From NCBI GenBank assembly GCA_030704615.1, contig CM060733.1:54066001-54130000 (forward strand): 64,000 nucleotides of DNA, given 5' to 3'. Origin of the DNA: Takakia lepidozioides. Taxonomy: Eukaryota > Streptophyta > Takakiopsida > Takakiales > Takakiaceae. Shown in pieces: positions 31,546 through 44,046 of this stretch. Each line of letters starts with the position of its first letter. Within the stretch, counting starts at the first letter, position 1. Position numbers and translations under genes: made by a program. The notes beneath the pieces are model-generated. The model did not search any database, was not told the origin of the DNA, and saw nothing but the letters and a program-made list of their open reading frames with translations.

Positions 31546-34500
31546 ATGGTTGCAGTACTTAGCCACCAAAAAGTGACTTTGACCGTCATCGGAATATTAG
31601 GCCTGCCTTCTTTGCCTTTTCAATCCCTTGCTCAATCATACATTTACTTTAATGCAATGCAACATCCCATAAACAATGTTCAGTCATGATGGTTTACCTA
31701 ACTTTCATAGCCATGGCATCTCTTGGAAGACTTGGAATGATAACAAGGGATTCACATGTATGTGAGTATGGGTATCAGATATGAATATTGGACATCTCTT
31801 AGCTAGTTTTTAAGTTATTTTATGAAAACAAATGTGAGGCTCAATCGGACGTCCATTTTGGGCATGACAAGTTAGTTGAATGATAGATCATATGTCCCAT
31901 TTCACCCAACACTCTTTTGGTACAATTTGTATATCGTTGGCATCCAAGCGAAACGCAACTTTATAGATTCTAGTCTTGGTCAATTATTGCTTGTCATGTC
32001 AAACTTGGAACGACATATTATCTTTAAAGAGCCCTATGCAACAGTTTAGCGCAATCTCTTAAGTTGTAGTTTTGCAAAACTAACCTTGTATGATAATAAA
32101 TCCTACTACTGACTCTAGTACAACACAAAATATCGATCTGGCTATGCAAGTACTTCACCTTGCATAGGGTAATGTCTAATGAGCTCATCCCTCCAAAAGT
32201 TGAAGTCAATCATAACATATCTCCCAACTTTGGTTGATCAACATAATTATTGAAGGGGTTCTATGGGGGTTATGGACAGGAAATATTTTCTCAATGGCAT
32301 TGTTCATGTCACCCATGTGAGTCCATGATCCCAATGCACATGACTTTTAATAAGTATAACAGATTGCTGTAGTTTACCTGAATGTTATCAACTGCACGCA
32401 AATATGTATCCCTTGTTGCATTGTAGGTCACACACAAACAAATCAAACTTTGCAAATGGTAGTGCAAAGACACGCAAAGAAAGAAGAATGACATTTAGGC
32501 AATAAAAACTCAGAATTACAATGGCTTGGAAGTGCCAAGTATGGTGGGTTTCAGGTTATACATCGTGGAGAGCCCCGAGAGAGAGAGAGTCAGAGAGAGA
32601 GAGAGTCGGAAGAGCAGGGAATGACGTAGAAAGGGAAGCAGAAACAGAATCGGAGACGCAGAAGGGCTTTATTGAATTTGTTAGCTAATATGGATTGGGT
32701 TGGCAGACCCACATTTGCGAAGATAATCAGCAGGAGGTCAACAGGGGATTTCTCTGGATTACCTTACGTGTGTACACTGCTCAATTGCTATCTCTGGATG
32801 TTCTATGGATCACCTTCAGTCTCAAATCTTATTCTGGTGATTACTATCAATGGTGCTGGTTTGGCAATGGAGTCTATGTACATCTGTTTACACTTGTATT
32901 TTGGTAGCCGAAAAAGCAGGGTACAATTTTTTGAATTTTTATCTCATCCATAGTACATGTTTTTTCAAAAATATATAATAAAATGTGTATGTCACCTAGA
33001 TTTTCCTTATCAAATCTTACATATAAGCTTCTTAGCGTGTGGCATTACATTCTAACATTGAATTAAATCTAGATCACACGCCAAACACTTAGGTTAGAAA
33101 TCCATTGATACATACACTACGAAGCGGATATATCTTTATGTAGTATCCATTTGTCAAGTTACGTTTGGACAGTGGTATGGACCGGAACCTATTGGTAGAA
33201 CACTCAAAGTTAATGAGGTTGTGACTATGATAACCTTCTGGATACGGACCTATTCTATCATTGATAAGATGCATTAGATCTGTTGCATATTACGACAGAC
33301 AAATGTGCATAAGTAGTTTGAGACGGGGTCATGGCTACAAGGAGACTGGGTACATGACTGCTAGAGCTCCAGCCATTTGGGTATGTCAGGTTAACATGAA
33401 GCTATTGTGGGTACGATCATATGGCTTCTTGTAGCAGATGAAATCTGTATCGACCAAAAAGTCGAAGAAAGAATCTTGACCAAAGGGAAAAAAAATCAAG
33501 GTGAAAAGCAAATCTAAATGATAGAATTTCTAAGATAATATAATGTCGACCAAGCAGATACAAAGAAAATATATTTGCCCTCAAACGGCGAGGAAATAGA
33601 TTTTTGTCAATCTTGAAACTAGGTCTTGAGTTTGTCTTCTAAAGATGCAAGTGAGCTTCAGCTGTGTTTGCCTAATTCAAGTGTGTGTGTGTGTGAGTGT
33701 ATGGTGTGCATCTTGCAGACCAAATTGATAAGTGGATTTAGTATAGTTTCCATCTTCTTTGCTATTGTGGTTATTGTAGTTATGCTTTGTGTGGAGAAGG
33801 GCGAGCGCCCCCTCGTGGTAGGCTCCATTTGCGTCATCATTGGTAGCATCATGTATGCCTCGCCCTTGGCTGCTATGGTAAGTGGCCCTTTTCACCCTGT
33901 CCCAATTTCCCAAATAGTGTGGTTAGCTGTGCAAAATTGTTATATCAATCGTTAAATTTTCTTCTTCATTGTTTACATAGTACTCTCGATAAGTTTTGAG
34001 GTTGAACCCATGTATGCACATTATGTGGGCTTGCACCTTGTTTGTACATGTCCAGGATAATACAATAATGGCAGCTAACCCGAGTCATCCATGATTGAGA
34101 AAAAACACTCTTGAATTGTAAATGTGAGTATGAACCCGCCACAACCCTTGCTAGAGCCTAGAAGAGAGCATTTTTAAGGTCCTACATAGTTTCCAAGGCA
34201 ATTAACAGAGTTGCGACATATGTGTGGATGTTGGCTGAACAGAGAAATGTGATAAGAACGAAGAGCGTAGAAAACATGCCCTTTACCTTATCATTAGCCT
34301 CATTCTTTAATGGTTGCGTGTGGACAACTTATGGTTGCATTGCGAAGGACAAATTTATCATTGTGAGCATCAAATTCTCAACTTCTTAAATCCAAATCTG
34401 TCAACAAGCTGATTACAACATATCGCCCAATGGCTTATGTAGGTGGGCCGGGATTCACTTTTGCCCGGCACATGTTGTGAGGTAGCAGAAACACAACAAC

Positions 34501-37500
34501 AAGGGGATCCATTACATAGTGGATACACAGATTGTCAGTAATTCGGGATGACAAAATACTATCCACTAATATTAGAAATGCACATAAAAAATTAAAGATG
34601 AGGATTTCAAAAAAAGACAAATTGTCAAAAAGAGACAATGGTTTGAATTGCTAAACCATATTAACTTGGATCAATGTCACAGATTCCGAACGGCTTAGGC
34701 ATATTGTTGTGTATGTGTCAATTGTTTTTGTATGGTGTATATTACAAGAAAGATAAATTGAGGGCTGCATCTACGCAAACGGAATTGTACACTTTTCCAA
34801 GTAAGTCCCTCAAACCAAAACTCATTTATCAATCAAAGATATAAAACTTATCTGTTGAATTTCGCAACTAAACTACATTAAAGTTATAACCTTCCAGTGT
34901 CTTGAACTTCTTTGTACTATCACTTTGTAATTAGTTGCACAATGCGTTATGATTATATGTCAGTATTAAGTATCTATGATCCAAAGTCTTCAGAGTAGAA
35001 CTAAATAGTTTGTCGTTAAATGTCGACCACATGTAAACCGATGCAAAGTCTTATACTCTAGAGATATGGTTCAGACCTATTATGTTGGTAAGTATACATG
35101 CTTAGAAATATACATTTGTCTCTATCTTATTTCTTCCAAATTTGGCATGGTTAATTCTCCTTACAGTTTGCTTTCAGTCTCCACCTCTAATCTTGCATAT
35201 TTTTCCCACATCGTAAAACATATTCACTCCAATCATATCTTTCACTTGTTCTCACATAAATAGATTATTTCTTCTTTTGTCTCTTTTTGTTTCAATGAGC
35301 CTATGAGGGGATGGCTACAACAAGCAAGTCTAGGTCAAAAGTACTGTTCAAAGGGTCCAGACTTGCGCATGTACGTATGAGTCTCAAAAACAAATTCTAA
35401 GCGGGGATCTCATGGATCCTTCTAGTGGATAGAAATCCATATGCGCGATGGTGACAATCAGAGGTGGTATCAAGAAGCACCCATGTCTCACCCAGCTTAT
35501 CGATCCATATCCGAATGGAGTTTTCGTATTGCAAGGTCCAACACCACACCGTTCTCAAGATTGCGTCGGTGCAAACCAAAGATGTCAATCAACGCCTGGT
35601 CTCCTTTTTCTTTGTCTCTACTCTCTATGTACATGACATCTAAATAATATTACACCATCTGTAATTACAAATAAATTATTCACAAGCTGTTCGAGCCCAA
35701 AATTTGGATCTACAATCAAAAATGTATTTTATAGACTATATTTATATTTGTTTATATAATTGAGTTGAGTTGTGAGTTTTTGGTAGTTCCAAGAAATGAG
35801 GTTGATATTAACAATGGTTGATTTATGCTATGAGCAACTACGGAATTATTCCAACCTCAAGTGTCCAAAACATAATGAAGTTTTTTATGGATTGTCATCT
35901 AATCAAATTGAGTCTACATGATGGAGATTTGAGCACTATGTGGAAAACTGCTAGAGTGTTAAATATGCATTGAAAAACATCACAACAACAGTCTTGCATA
36001 GATCTAGAAAAGTAATCGATAAAAAGTAGTGAAGTATTGTGGCTTTTACTAGCCAAAAAGAAATGTGTGATGTACTATGTTCAATTGTATTTTTCAAAAC
36101 AAATCTAAATGTTTCTTCACAACTTTCATTTAAAAACAATTCACTTCTATAATCAAAACATAATTGCTAAAGTCTTTTGTTGATCAATTTGTTGGTTAAG
36201 GCCGAAGTTCTATTCTTTGTCTCTTGGTGCAAAATAAATAAAATAAAATTTGACAATGTTATTTTATGTCATTCAAGGCCAGAAATGTATATTTTGGCTA
36301 TGAAAGAGATTCAAACTTCAGAGATGTATATTAATGCACAACTCACATTAATTATTTATTTTAATTTTATAATCAAAGCTTAAGAATTAAATTACATTTT
36401 CTTGAGAAACTTTTTGGTTATAGCTGAAGGTCGAATACTGGCAGAAAAATGAAAAATAAAATAAAAATTGTTAGAGCTGTTTATTTGAGGTTCAAAATTG
36501 TATAATATGGCTAAAAAAAAATCAATGATGGCACTATGCTGATACCAACAAAAATTCATGCTCAATATCATTCTTACTTGAGCAAGATGAAAGATATCAT
36601 CAATGATGTGCTCTGAAAATAAGCTCCAGAGTCGATGAAAAAGGTGTTAATGCAACCACTCATATCCTTGAATGATGATCTCAATGTACTGAGAGTGATG
36701 TATGGTTGGGATGAAACCAACAAATGGACCAAAGCCACTAGCTTATGTAGTATCACCATCACATAGTACATCTACAAACCCAAAAGAACGATAATGACCC
36801 TCGGTAATGTAATAGAGCTCCGTTCGTTTACTAGATTATTGAATAGGCTTCAGCTATGTCAAATTAATCAACTCTAGAATCGCACAACCTCTAACTCTGA
36901 TATCGCTCAAGATCAAAAGTCGGCGGTTCCAAACGTAGGGCTAAGGGGACATTAGCCTCATCATTACTATTCTAAAGTCTCAGTTATTCGTAACAATCCA
37001 TCCACTACTCCCATACCATCAGTCACTACATCCTATCAGATTATACGTGGTCGAGCATCTCATCCAGCTTGGAATCTTCGATTACCTCTGTAAGCCCTGT
37101 ACCTGTTTTTGCATACTTATGCACTTTGCGAGCCCAGTTTCCTTGTATTCATTGCAGATTATCTCGGCCCTGGCTCGAGGATCACCACCAACATATTGGA
37201 CTATACGACAAGGCTGCAGAATGATGGGAAATTCTCCCACCGGTGCCTTGTCGTAGTATTTTTCATTATGAACATTATGGAGAGCTCCCGTGCTCGTTGA
37301 TGGTCGAGCTTCGGTGGAATATCAATCGATGAGATCATGACTGTGACATGATAGTTATCCAAGACTGTGTTGCTCATTACCGTACTATTACGTGTATACA
37401 AATTAAGATCTTATGTGAAGGTGTAGATGGAACCTCGGTTCTGATTGTTTAGTTTTAGAATGTGCTTGAGAAGATGAGGCTCCATATAGACTCAATTGTA

Positions 37501-38324
37501 GAGGAGCAAAGTAGACTGAAGTCTAGCAGCCAATTTTTTATGAAGACTTGAGGAATATCTGTTTTTCATGGCTATAACCGTGGAAGAATGTCAATACAAA
37601 ATATGAGGAGATTTGGTTTATGAGCTTCAGTGATGTGCCATTCAAGTGAAATGGAATGGACAACAACGGCCAGCTACAGCAAATATGGAAGAGATATTTA
37701 AAAAGTTTTATGATGAATTTTTATTTTTGTTACAAAAAATAATAACAATACAAGAATGTGCCAACAACTTAGCCACATTTTTTACATCTTGAATTGCTCA
37801 TAGTCTATGTCCTAAGATAGACATCTTGTTGCAGGAGAGTAATGACGTCAAAGTAACTGAGAGTAGGTTGGTGAATACAAAAATTTCTTTTGGAATCACA
37901 AACATCATATTCTAAAAACTGTAATATTTAAATGCATGACACATACTTCCATCTTTTGTCGACACTACTTGATAGCATACTTGTTAAGTCAGGACATGTG
38001 TACTTTTGCATTCTCTTTTGTCAATTCTCTGTTAATTTCTCAGGCTATATTGTGTATTATGTTTGTGTCCTATTTGCCTACTGTTTTGTTTGTTTAGAAT
38101 TTTCAGTTACACTCCATGTACTCTTGCAGATGGCAACGGTGTTAGAAGATGGGCTTGAGGCCCTTCGAGAAGATGTGCAGTCGTTTCGGTTTGATGATAG
38201 TCATATCAAGTTATCACGTTCTAAATTGAATCGATCATCTTCTGCTAACGATCAATATCACTTCATGTATGCACCTACCAGCTTGGCTGTGGATGACGTT
38301 CTTCGAAGTTCGTCTTCAAACTGA
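31546..38324 (+). CDS. SWEET: SWEET sugar transporter (MtN3/saliva family)
   Basis: Exons: 31546-31600, 32280-32316 (37 nt, a size usual for plant SWEET exon 2), 32707-32920, 33719-33877, 34243-34362 (120 nt) and 34683-34800. They join in frame to about 234 aa with seven expected helices. Repeat 1 has FMSPIPTFAKIISRRSTGDF, PYVCTLLNC and TINGAG. Repeat 2 has IRTKSVENMPF, NGCVWTTYG and IPNGLG. The two Asn and the Trp correspond to known sugar-pocket residues of SWEETs. Intron 1 appears to start with GC (TTAG/GCCTGC) rather than GT. A last exon at 38130-38324 (EALREDVQSFRFDD) may be the cytosolic tail, but exon 6 ends in phase 1 and this exon needs phase 0, so a short exon is missing or the tail assignment is wrong. 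Passive hexose or sucrose export is the family role; substrate and membrane are unknown. Confidence 0.85.
34801..38129. other. Long AT-rich final intron region of the SWEET gene
   Basis: About 3.3 kb separates SWEET exon 6 from the proposed tail exon. It is AT-rich and contains worn coding-like pieces near 35440-35600 and 37480-37900 that I cannot name. One of the SWEET exons may be hidden here. Confidence 0.3.
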
Positions 38325-38329
38325 AACTA

Positions 38330-38982
38330 CAGTCGGCCCTCCGTATCCTGTTAATATTTGGGAGTAACACTTAAAGGATTGTAACACTTTAACAGATACA
38401 AATTTAGGATCAATGAAAAGTAACATTTATAAAGTAAGACTGTAACGAAGAGTATTATAAAGTCTACAACTGCACTTTTTATGAGGGTGTAAAACAAATC
38501 TCAATCTACTGCAATCTATGCAAGTACAATTCTTGCAAACATGTGTATGAAACAAACAGTCCGTCATACTGTATTCTTCAAAGTAACCTCATGTCGCGTT
38601 GTCTTCTTGAAATGAGAAAGACCGTGTTTCTGAAAGCAATGGAAGCCCAATTCACTCCCTACGATTAAGCTCATTCACTTAATGGTTGCCACTACTAAGC
38701 CACTACTATTAAGCTATTTCACTTAATAGTTTCATGTTTTCACTTATTGTGTGTCCACTGGAGTTTCTATTATTAAGTTCATTTATATATGCCCACTTGA
38801 GTTGATCAGAGACTTAAGTTGAGTGAATGAAGAGCACACATGGTCATTATTCAAAGAGGGGAGTAACCAATATTTAACAGTTAAACACTTAATGCCTGCT
38901 TAGTTCATCCAAGTAGGAAGTAAGAATTATGCTAGCACATATAGTTTCACTTGTGGAGGTAACAGACATGGAGGGCCGATTG
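38330..38982. mobile_element. pogo/Tc1-mariner-like MITE, 653 bp
   Basis: The ends are inverted repeats: CAGTCGGCCCTCCGTATCC on the left and, inverted, CAATCGGCCCTCCATGTC on the right, with similarity continuing for about 25 bp. TA dinucleotides flank both ends (38328-38329 and 38983-38984), the target-site duplication of the Tc1/mariner/pogo superfamily. There is no internal transposase ORF, so it is non-autonomous. It lies immediately after the proposed SWEET stop codon (38322-38324). Confidence 0.75.
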
Positions 38983-38984
38983 TA

Positions 38985-39425
38985 GTTAGCTTCAAAAAAC
39001 AGGGTTCCGGATCGAAAACTGTTAAGGAGCTCGTTCACAACATCATAGCTGAAGGTGAAAGAACCACGCAAGAGAAGGTATTATTTTATTCAGCTCAATT
39101 TGAAACTTGACGGGACTTTCAATTATTTGATCTTAGACTCCTTGCCAAAGTGACATTCTTCTTTGACAATGCAGACTTTACAAAATGTTAGGTTTGGATC
39201 ATTCGCGAGGAGTTGGAAAGTCTATTTTACCAAAATCTTATATGGTTCAATCATAAGCTACCTCCAGCGACTGATCCTGATACTCAGAATGGCTCTACGC
39301 GATGAATCACGCTGAAGAAGGATTTTTAAGGGACTTGTCTGCAAGGGGGTTCACTGTCATTTCATCCATGAAATATAATATCAAGTCAGAGATGACAAGC
39401 TACTTGACCGAAGTGAAAAAAACAA
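38985..39425. other. Between MITE and PPR relic; nothing recognised
   Basis: Short frames only. A 60-codon frame at 39302-39484 has no identifiable motif. Confidence 0.35.
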
Positions 39426-40820
39426 GTGGCAGAAACGAAGCGACGCATATTTTTTTCAACAGCTTTGAGACAGAAAATGCCTAAAAATGCAGGCAATCAA
39501 AGAGGTCAGCAAAATGCCTCAGCTGAAAGTCAGAATTGGCCAGCAGTCAAATGCCTAGAAGACTTTCCTATTGCCCGCTTAACGATCGATCACAAAATCC
39601 ACCTTCTGCGGTCACTTAATGATCTGTCCAAAATCGAAAGTCTACATGGAAGATTGATGCGATGAACGTGTGCATGGAGAGTTAGATTTTTTTTTGCGGG
39701 ATATATTTCCACCTTCAGTGGCCAAATATTGGGTGGGTTGGCTTCATGATTACAGACAAATCACACCATTCCATTCACATAACATGCAAAGTCGTCAAGG
39801 CAGAACCAAACTTTATGGTTCCTCGGTCCTCCTTGGCTCTCTTTTGGCACTTTTGGGCATGTGAAGATGCTTTGTGCGGCAGGCAGTCTGGCAGAGGCTC
39901 TGAAGACTTTAAACCAAAGAGGCATTTCAGCAGATTCAGATACGTATGTCTGTCTCTTGCTTAAGTGCATCAAGATAGAAGGTCTGGAAGCTGGAAAGCA
40001 GATGCACACTCACGTTATCCAAAGTGGATTCACGCCAAATGTTTTCTACCCAACGCCCTTGTCAACATGTATGTTAAGTGCGGGAGCATCATGGATGCTC
40101 ACCAAGTGTTCAACAGAATGCCTCAACGATCTTTGATCACATGGAATATAATGTTGGCAAGATTTACCAAGCATAAGTGTGGTAGGAATGCTTTGGAGAA
40201 CTATGAGCAAATGCTGCGCGAAGGGGTGAAGCCCACCCACATCACATTTGTTTGTGTTCACCAAGTGTTCAACAGAATGCCTCAACGATCTGTGATCACA
40301 TGGAATATAATGTTGGCAGGATTTACCAAACATGGGTGTGGTAGGAATGCTTTGGAGACCTATGAGCAAATGCTGCGCGAAGGGGTGAAGCCCACCCACA
40401 TCATATTTGTTTGTGTTTGCAATGCGTATACAAGCCTGGGAGCTCTAGAAAAGGGGAAAGAGGTCCATGGTGACATCGTCAAAGCTGGAATTGTACCATA
40501 TGTCATTCTGAACACTGCCTTGGTGGACATGTATGCCAAATGTGGGTGCATTAATGATGCAAAGGGAGTTTTCAACACTATGACTGAACAAGATGTGGTG
40601 TCATGGAACACGATGCTTGTAGGGTATGCACAGCAGGGAGGTGGTATGGAGGCTTTGGAGACCTATGATCAAATGATGGGGGAAGGGTACTGAAGCTCGA
40701 CCACATCACGTTTGTGTGCATTTGCAATGCATGTGCAAGCTTGGCAGCTCTGGAAAAGGGCGAAGAGGTCCATGGCAATATGTCTAGGTTTGGCAGACAC
40801 AACAATCTCAGATTTTACTT
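39426..40820 (+). pseudogene. PPR protein pseudogene (PLS-type), frameshifted
   Basis: Typical PLS motifs are visible: DTYVCLLLKCIKIEGLEAGK, ALVNMYVKCGSIMDAHQVF, MPQRSLITWNIMLARF, ALVDMYAKCGCINDAKGVF and DVVSWNTMLVGYAQQG. The reading frame changes near 40050 (between NVFY and NALVNMY) and again near 40690, after which CICNACASLAALEKGEEVHG continues. A frame at 39426-39665 may be the worn N-terminal leader. Intact PPR proteins bind organellar RNA for editing, splicing or processing. This copy cannot be translated through and is a relic. It contains an in-frame 159-bp tandem duplication. Confidence 0.85.
40102..40419 (+). repeat. 159-bp tandem duplication inside the PPR relic
   Basis: CCAAGTGTTCAACAGAATGC starts each unit, at 40102 and 40261. 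The two units differ at only about seven positions. The length is 53 codons, so the frame is kept, but this is not a multiple of the 35-residue PPR module. It therefore splits modules and gives HQVFNRMPQRS twice. Confidence 0.9.
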
Positions 40821-41595
40821 TCAAAGAAGCCACAAAGGCTTGTCTGGCCTTTTCTCTATGTGAGGGAGTTGTCTTGGAACTGGTTTTTCGATCTTCTTTG
40901 TTGCTGACTAAGTGCTGATGTTGGGGCAGTAATTGTGCACAGGTCTAGCAAAGAGAAAATATCAGCTCTGGCGGCATTCTCAGATCTTTCGACATGGGTA
41001 GGACAACAGGTTAATTAAGGTATGTCTATCTTCATTCAGGATGTGCAAGAGTTTGTTCAAAGGATTGAAGATGGTGAGGAAGGGTTTGTGAATGATGCTG
41101 GCAACAGTATTGTAGTAGGTAGCTTAAAATCAACCACAATTCTGCTGTTTATTACAAACGGTTTCTACTTTTGGTATCGGTTTACTTCTTTGGTAGCAGG
41201 CATTTTGGGTTCCCCGTATAGAGGCTTTGAGCTTTTGTGGTTAAAGCAAAGAAGACGGCTGTGAATTCAGTCAAGAAAAAGATCAAGATCACCAGACTCA
41301 TAAGGGCACACAAGCGGGCCTTTTGGATCGAGGGTTGGTCATTTATCTGCCCGTGGCACAAGGTCAACCACAATCTGTCAATGTGCACCATGGAACCCCA
41401 GGCCGACATGAGATAGGGTACTGTTAGTGGATCATATAAGAGTTCCACCTCAAGTAGACAGAAAGGTTAGTTGAATGAGGCACAATTGCTTGATTGGACA
41501 CCTGCACATGACCGCTTTTGAATGAGGACCAAGAGAGGGAGTCAACAACAACTCTTCCAGCATTTCTGGGGATGTGAGTACATATTGCAGGACAT
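40821..41595. other. Between two PPR relics; nothing recognised
   Basis: An 80-codon plus frame at 41022-41264 has no clear motif. Confidence 0.35.
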
Positions 41596-41830
41596 TTGAC
41601 AGAGGTGCTGCACATTTTGAACCTTCAAGGCATTGCTACAGAATACTTATTCCTGTCTTTTGCAAAAGTGCATCAGCATAAAAGGCCCACCAGAAGGAGA
41701 GCTGTTGTACTGCCATATCGTCAGAAATGGGATGCAATCCACACAACTCTCTACTCAACACCCTTGTCAACATGCATGCCAAGTGCGAGACCAGGGTGGA
41801 TGTATAAAAATGCCTGAACTGGATATCATA
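41596..41830 (+). pseudogene. Second PPR relic
   Basis: One frame reads CLLQKCISIKGPPEGELLYC followed by HIVRNG, a worn PPR L/S-type module. Adjacent frames read VLHILNLQGIATE upstream and resume with TPLSTCMPSA downstream. Frame changes break it. It likely derives from a duplicate of the PPR gene whose remains lie at 39.4-40.8 kb or from a relative. Confidence 0.65.
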
Positions 41831-43316
41831 TTTACTTGGAGCAAGGTATTGGTGTGGTTGGAGATTTATGAAAAAATGATACAGGAAAGTGTGCTACTGT
41901 CGTGGTCTGGCAATGAAAATGCCATTACTCGGTACATGTACTGTAGAAAATGCAAGCCATACCATTAGCTAAGTAATCATAAAGACGGATTCGGTACCCT
42001 CACTAATATTGAAGTATTCCCAGGTTTTGATCCTGGCCCTTTCGATGCTCGAGCAAAGTTGCAAAAGTGATACATACCATATCTTTTGCACGTAATATCA
42101 TGTGCCTGCCATACTGTATCTCTCCCCATTTTCTTTCTGCGCGCATTTGAGAACGATCCCTGATCTCTTATCTTTCCAACTATTATCTCGTTCATAGTTG
42201 CATATGCATTATTGGAAAAGTGACGTTCTTTACATGCAGGAGACTGAATCGTGTGGCAGTAGAGGTAGCATCAGCTGATTGGATGTGGAATGCAAGCCAG
42301 TTAGAATTAATTGTAAGTACAAGAGGAACATGTCAGAAAACCAGTTACTTCTCTGCCTTGGCTTGCTGTTGCTACTCCCATTGGATCCATTACCTTTACT
42401 CACAACTTTCCAACAATTGGAAAGGCAGATAGAAATGACAGTATGGAGCCAAGGTTTTAGCACTCTGTTGGGAGGTCACCAGTCAATGTGGAAGTCAACA
42501 ACAGCTCTGGGCTTGTAATCAGCTCAAAATTTGTCTTAGAGGAATTCAGTGATTGAAGAAGATGAAGACATAAATCGGTATCGAAAGAAAATGTCTACAC
42601 TTTTATGTGGTTTAATGTCATGCACCCATATGTGTGAAGTCAACGTACAAATTTATCATGCCGCATCAATCTAAGACATCACTTCAAGAGTCTTCTTTTC
42701 CCCGGCACGTTCAATGCAGTGGCTGCAATATGGGATTGACAATTCACTCACAAATTTATCACAACCACCTTCCCACAATCGCAACCAACACCATCCCATT
42801 CAAGAGAGGCGAAGCTCATCACTAGAATTCTGGGGCAAAAAACAGACAGGCAGGAAAGCTCAGAGAAAGTGGGCTCTAAAGACATAAGTTACTCTGATGA
42901 TGAATAGGAGAGCCAGTCGTCTTGCCACTGTTGGATGATAAGCATCACACATCAGATTGGCTACCTCTCATCCAGTCCAAGTACCAAGGGATGCATACAT
43001 GCCACATCGTCCACCATGCTCTATATTGTTTGTAGGAAACCGGCCAAACCATACTTAATATACATCCAGGTGCAGACCTCCCCACTATATGCGATAACTG
43101 GATTATCTTTTAGTTCATTGTCTTGAGATTGAACGGCCATTCTTCTTGCGGAAACAATGAACCACCCGATGTGTGTATGTAACACCTTGTGGATGTCACT
43201 GCCCTTTTCGCTAGTAGTGCATAGCAACGCGAAGCCCTAGTAATTATTAGGCACTTTAGTGCCTAATCTGCCGTTCCACTACGGTATATGTACAACTGCA
43301 AGTCCCATTATTCACC
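41831..43316. other. Intergenic; nothing recognised
   Basis: Short frames without motifs only. Confidence 0.35.
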
Positions 43317-43545
43317 AACAGTCAATAGCTCAGTTGGTAAAGTGCACTGATTGCCATCTGGATGACCCTGGGGTCAAATCCTGCTATTTGACGCTCTTCT
43401 CCCCCTTCATGTGTGTCACATCAGAAAGCCTTATAACGAGGTTACTGAGAGGTTAGTTTCTCCTCTCTCTTATCAAGGGGCCTGATTTGTGAGCTGTCGC
43501 TCCCAGGTGTTTCCCCTAATTCAAAAAAAAATCTCAGAAAAAAGT
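43317..43545 (+). mobile_element. tRNA-derived SINE, family A copy 4
   Basis: A-box TAGCTCAGTTGG at 43326-43337, B-box GGGTCAAATCC at 43371-43381. The 3' domain TTTCTCCTCTCTCTTATCAA, then GGGGCCTGATTTGTGAGCTG, CGCTCCCAGGTGTTTCCCC and a short A-run make it the most complete copy of the family in the window. Confidence 0.78.
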
Positions 43546-44046
43546 TACAAAGTGAAAATAAGCCTGGAGAATGTTTGTGCGGCTAAACTGTAGTAAATGG
43601 TAGGGCCTGCAAATAGTACATAAGGATGGCAGTACTATTGTAGTAATAATACCTGATTGGGAGTGCATGGAAACACCAGTCTCACAGCAGTAGAGACTGA
43701 CGGTGAGGGAGGCTGCGATGATTTGTTTTTAACTGTTTTTGGGATCCATGCTGCGATCGGGTGGGTTCCCACTTCTCTTCTTGGAAGCAGAACGCAGACT
43801 TTGATGCTGGCTTCACTGTTCATTGGGTTCTCCCAGTGTGGAACACATTTTGACGCTTTCGAAATCTTTGAAGCTCTGGGACTGTGCTGGTGGCTATCTT
43901 GTAGGCAGCTTACTGCCTTCTGCTGGGGTTTTCGCGTTTCATTATGAAGCTGAAGTGATCCATCACCATTGAAAGGGGGAAAGAGAGATCGAGAGAGGGT
44001 CAGCCAGCATTATGATTGTTGGAGCTGGTTGCAAAGAACTGAAGGT
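43546..44046. other. Upstream region of the glycosyltransferase gene
   Basis: A 96-codon frame at 43657-43947 has no identifiable motif. The region probably holds the promoter and leader of the gene starting at 44047. Confidence 0.3.

Noticed and set aside
31600-31640. Reading through from SWEET exon 1 without an intron (LPSLPFQSLAQS)
   Set aside because: It does not match SWEET helix 1, whereas joining to NIFSMALFMSP at 32280 does, in the right phase and exon size.
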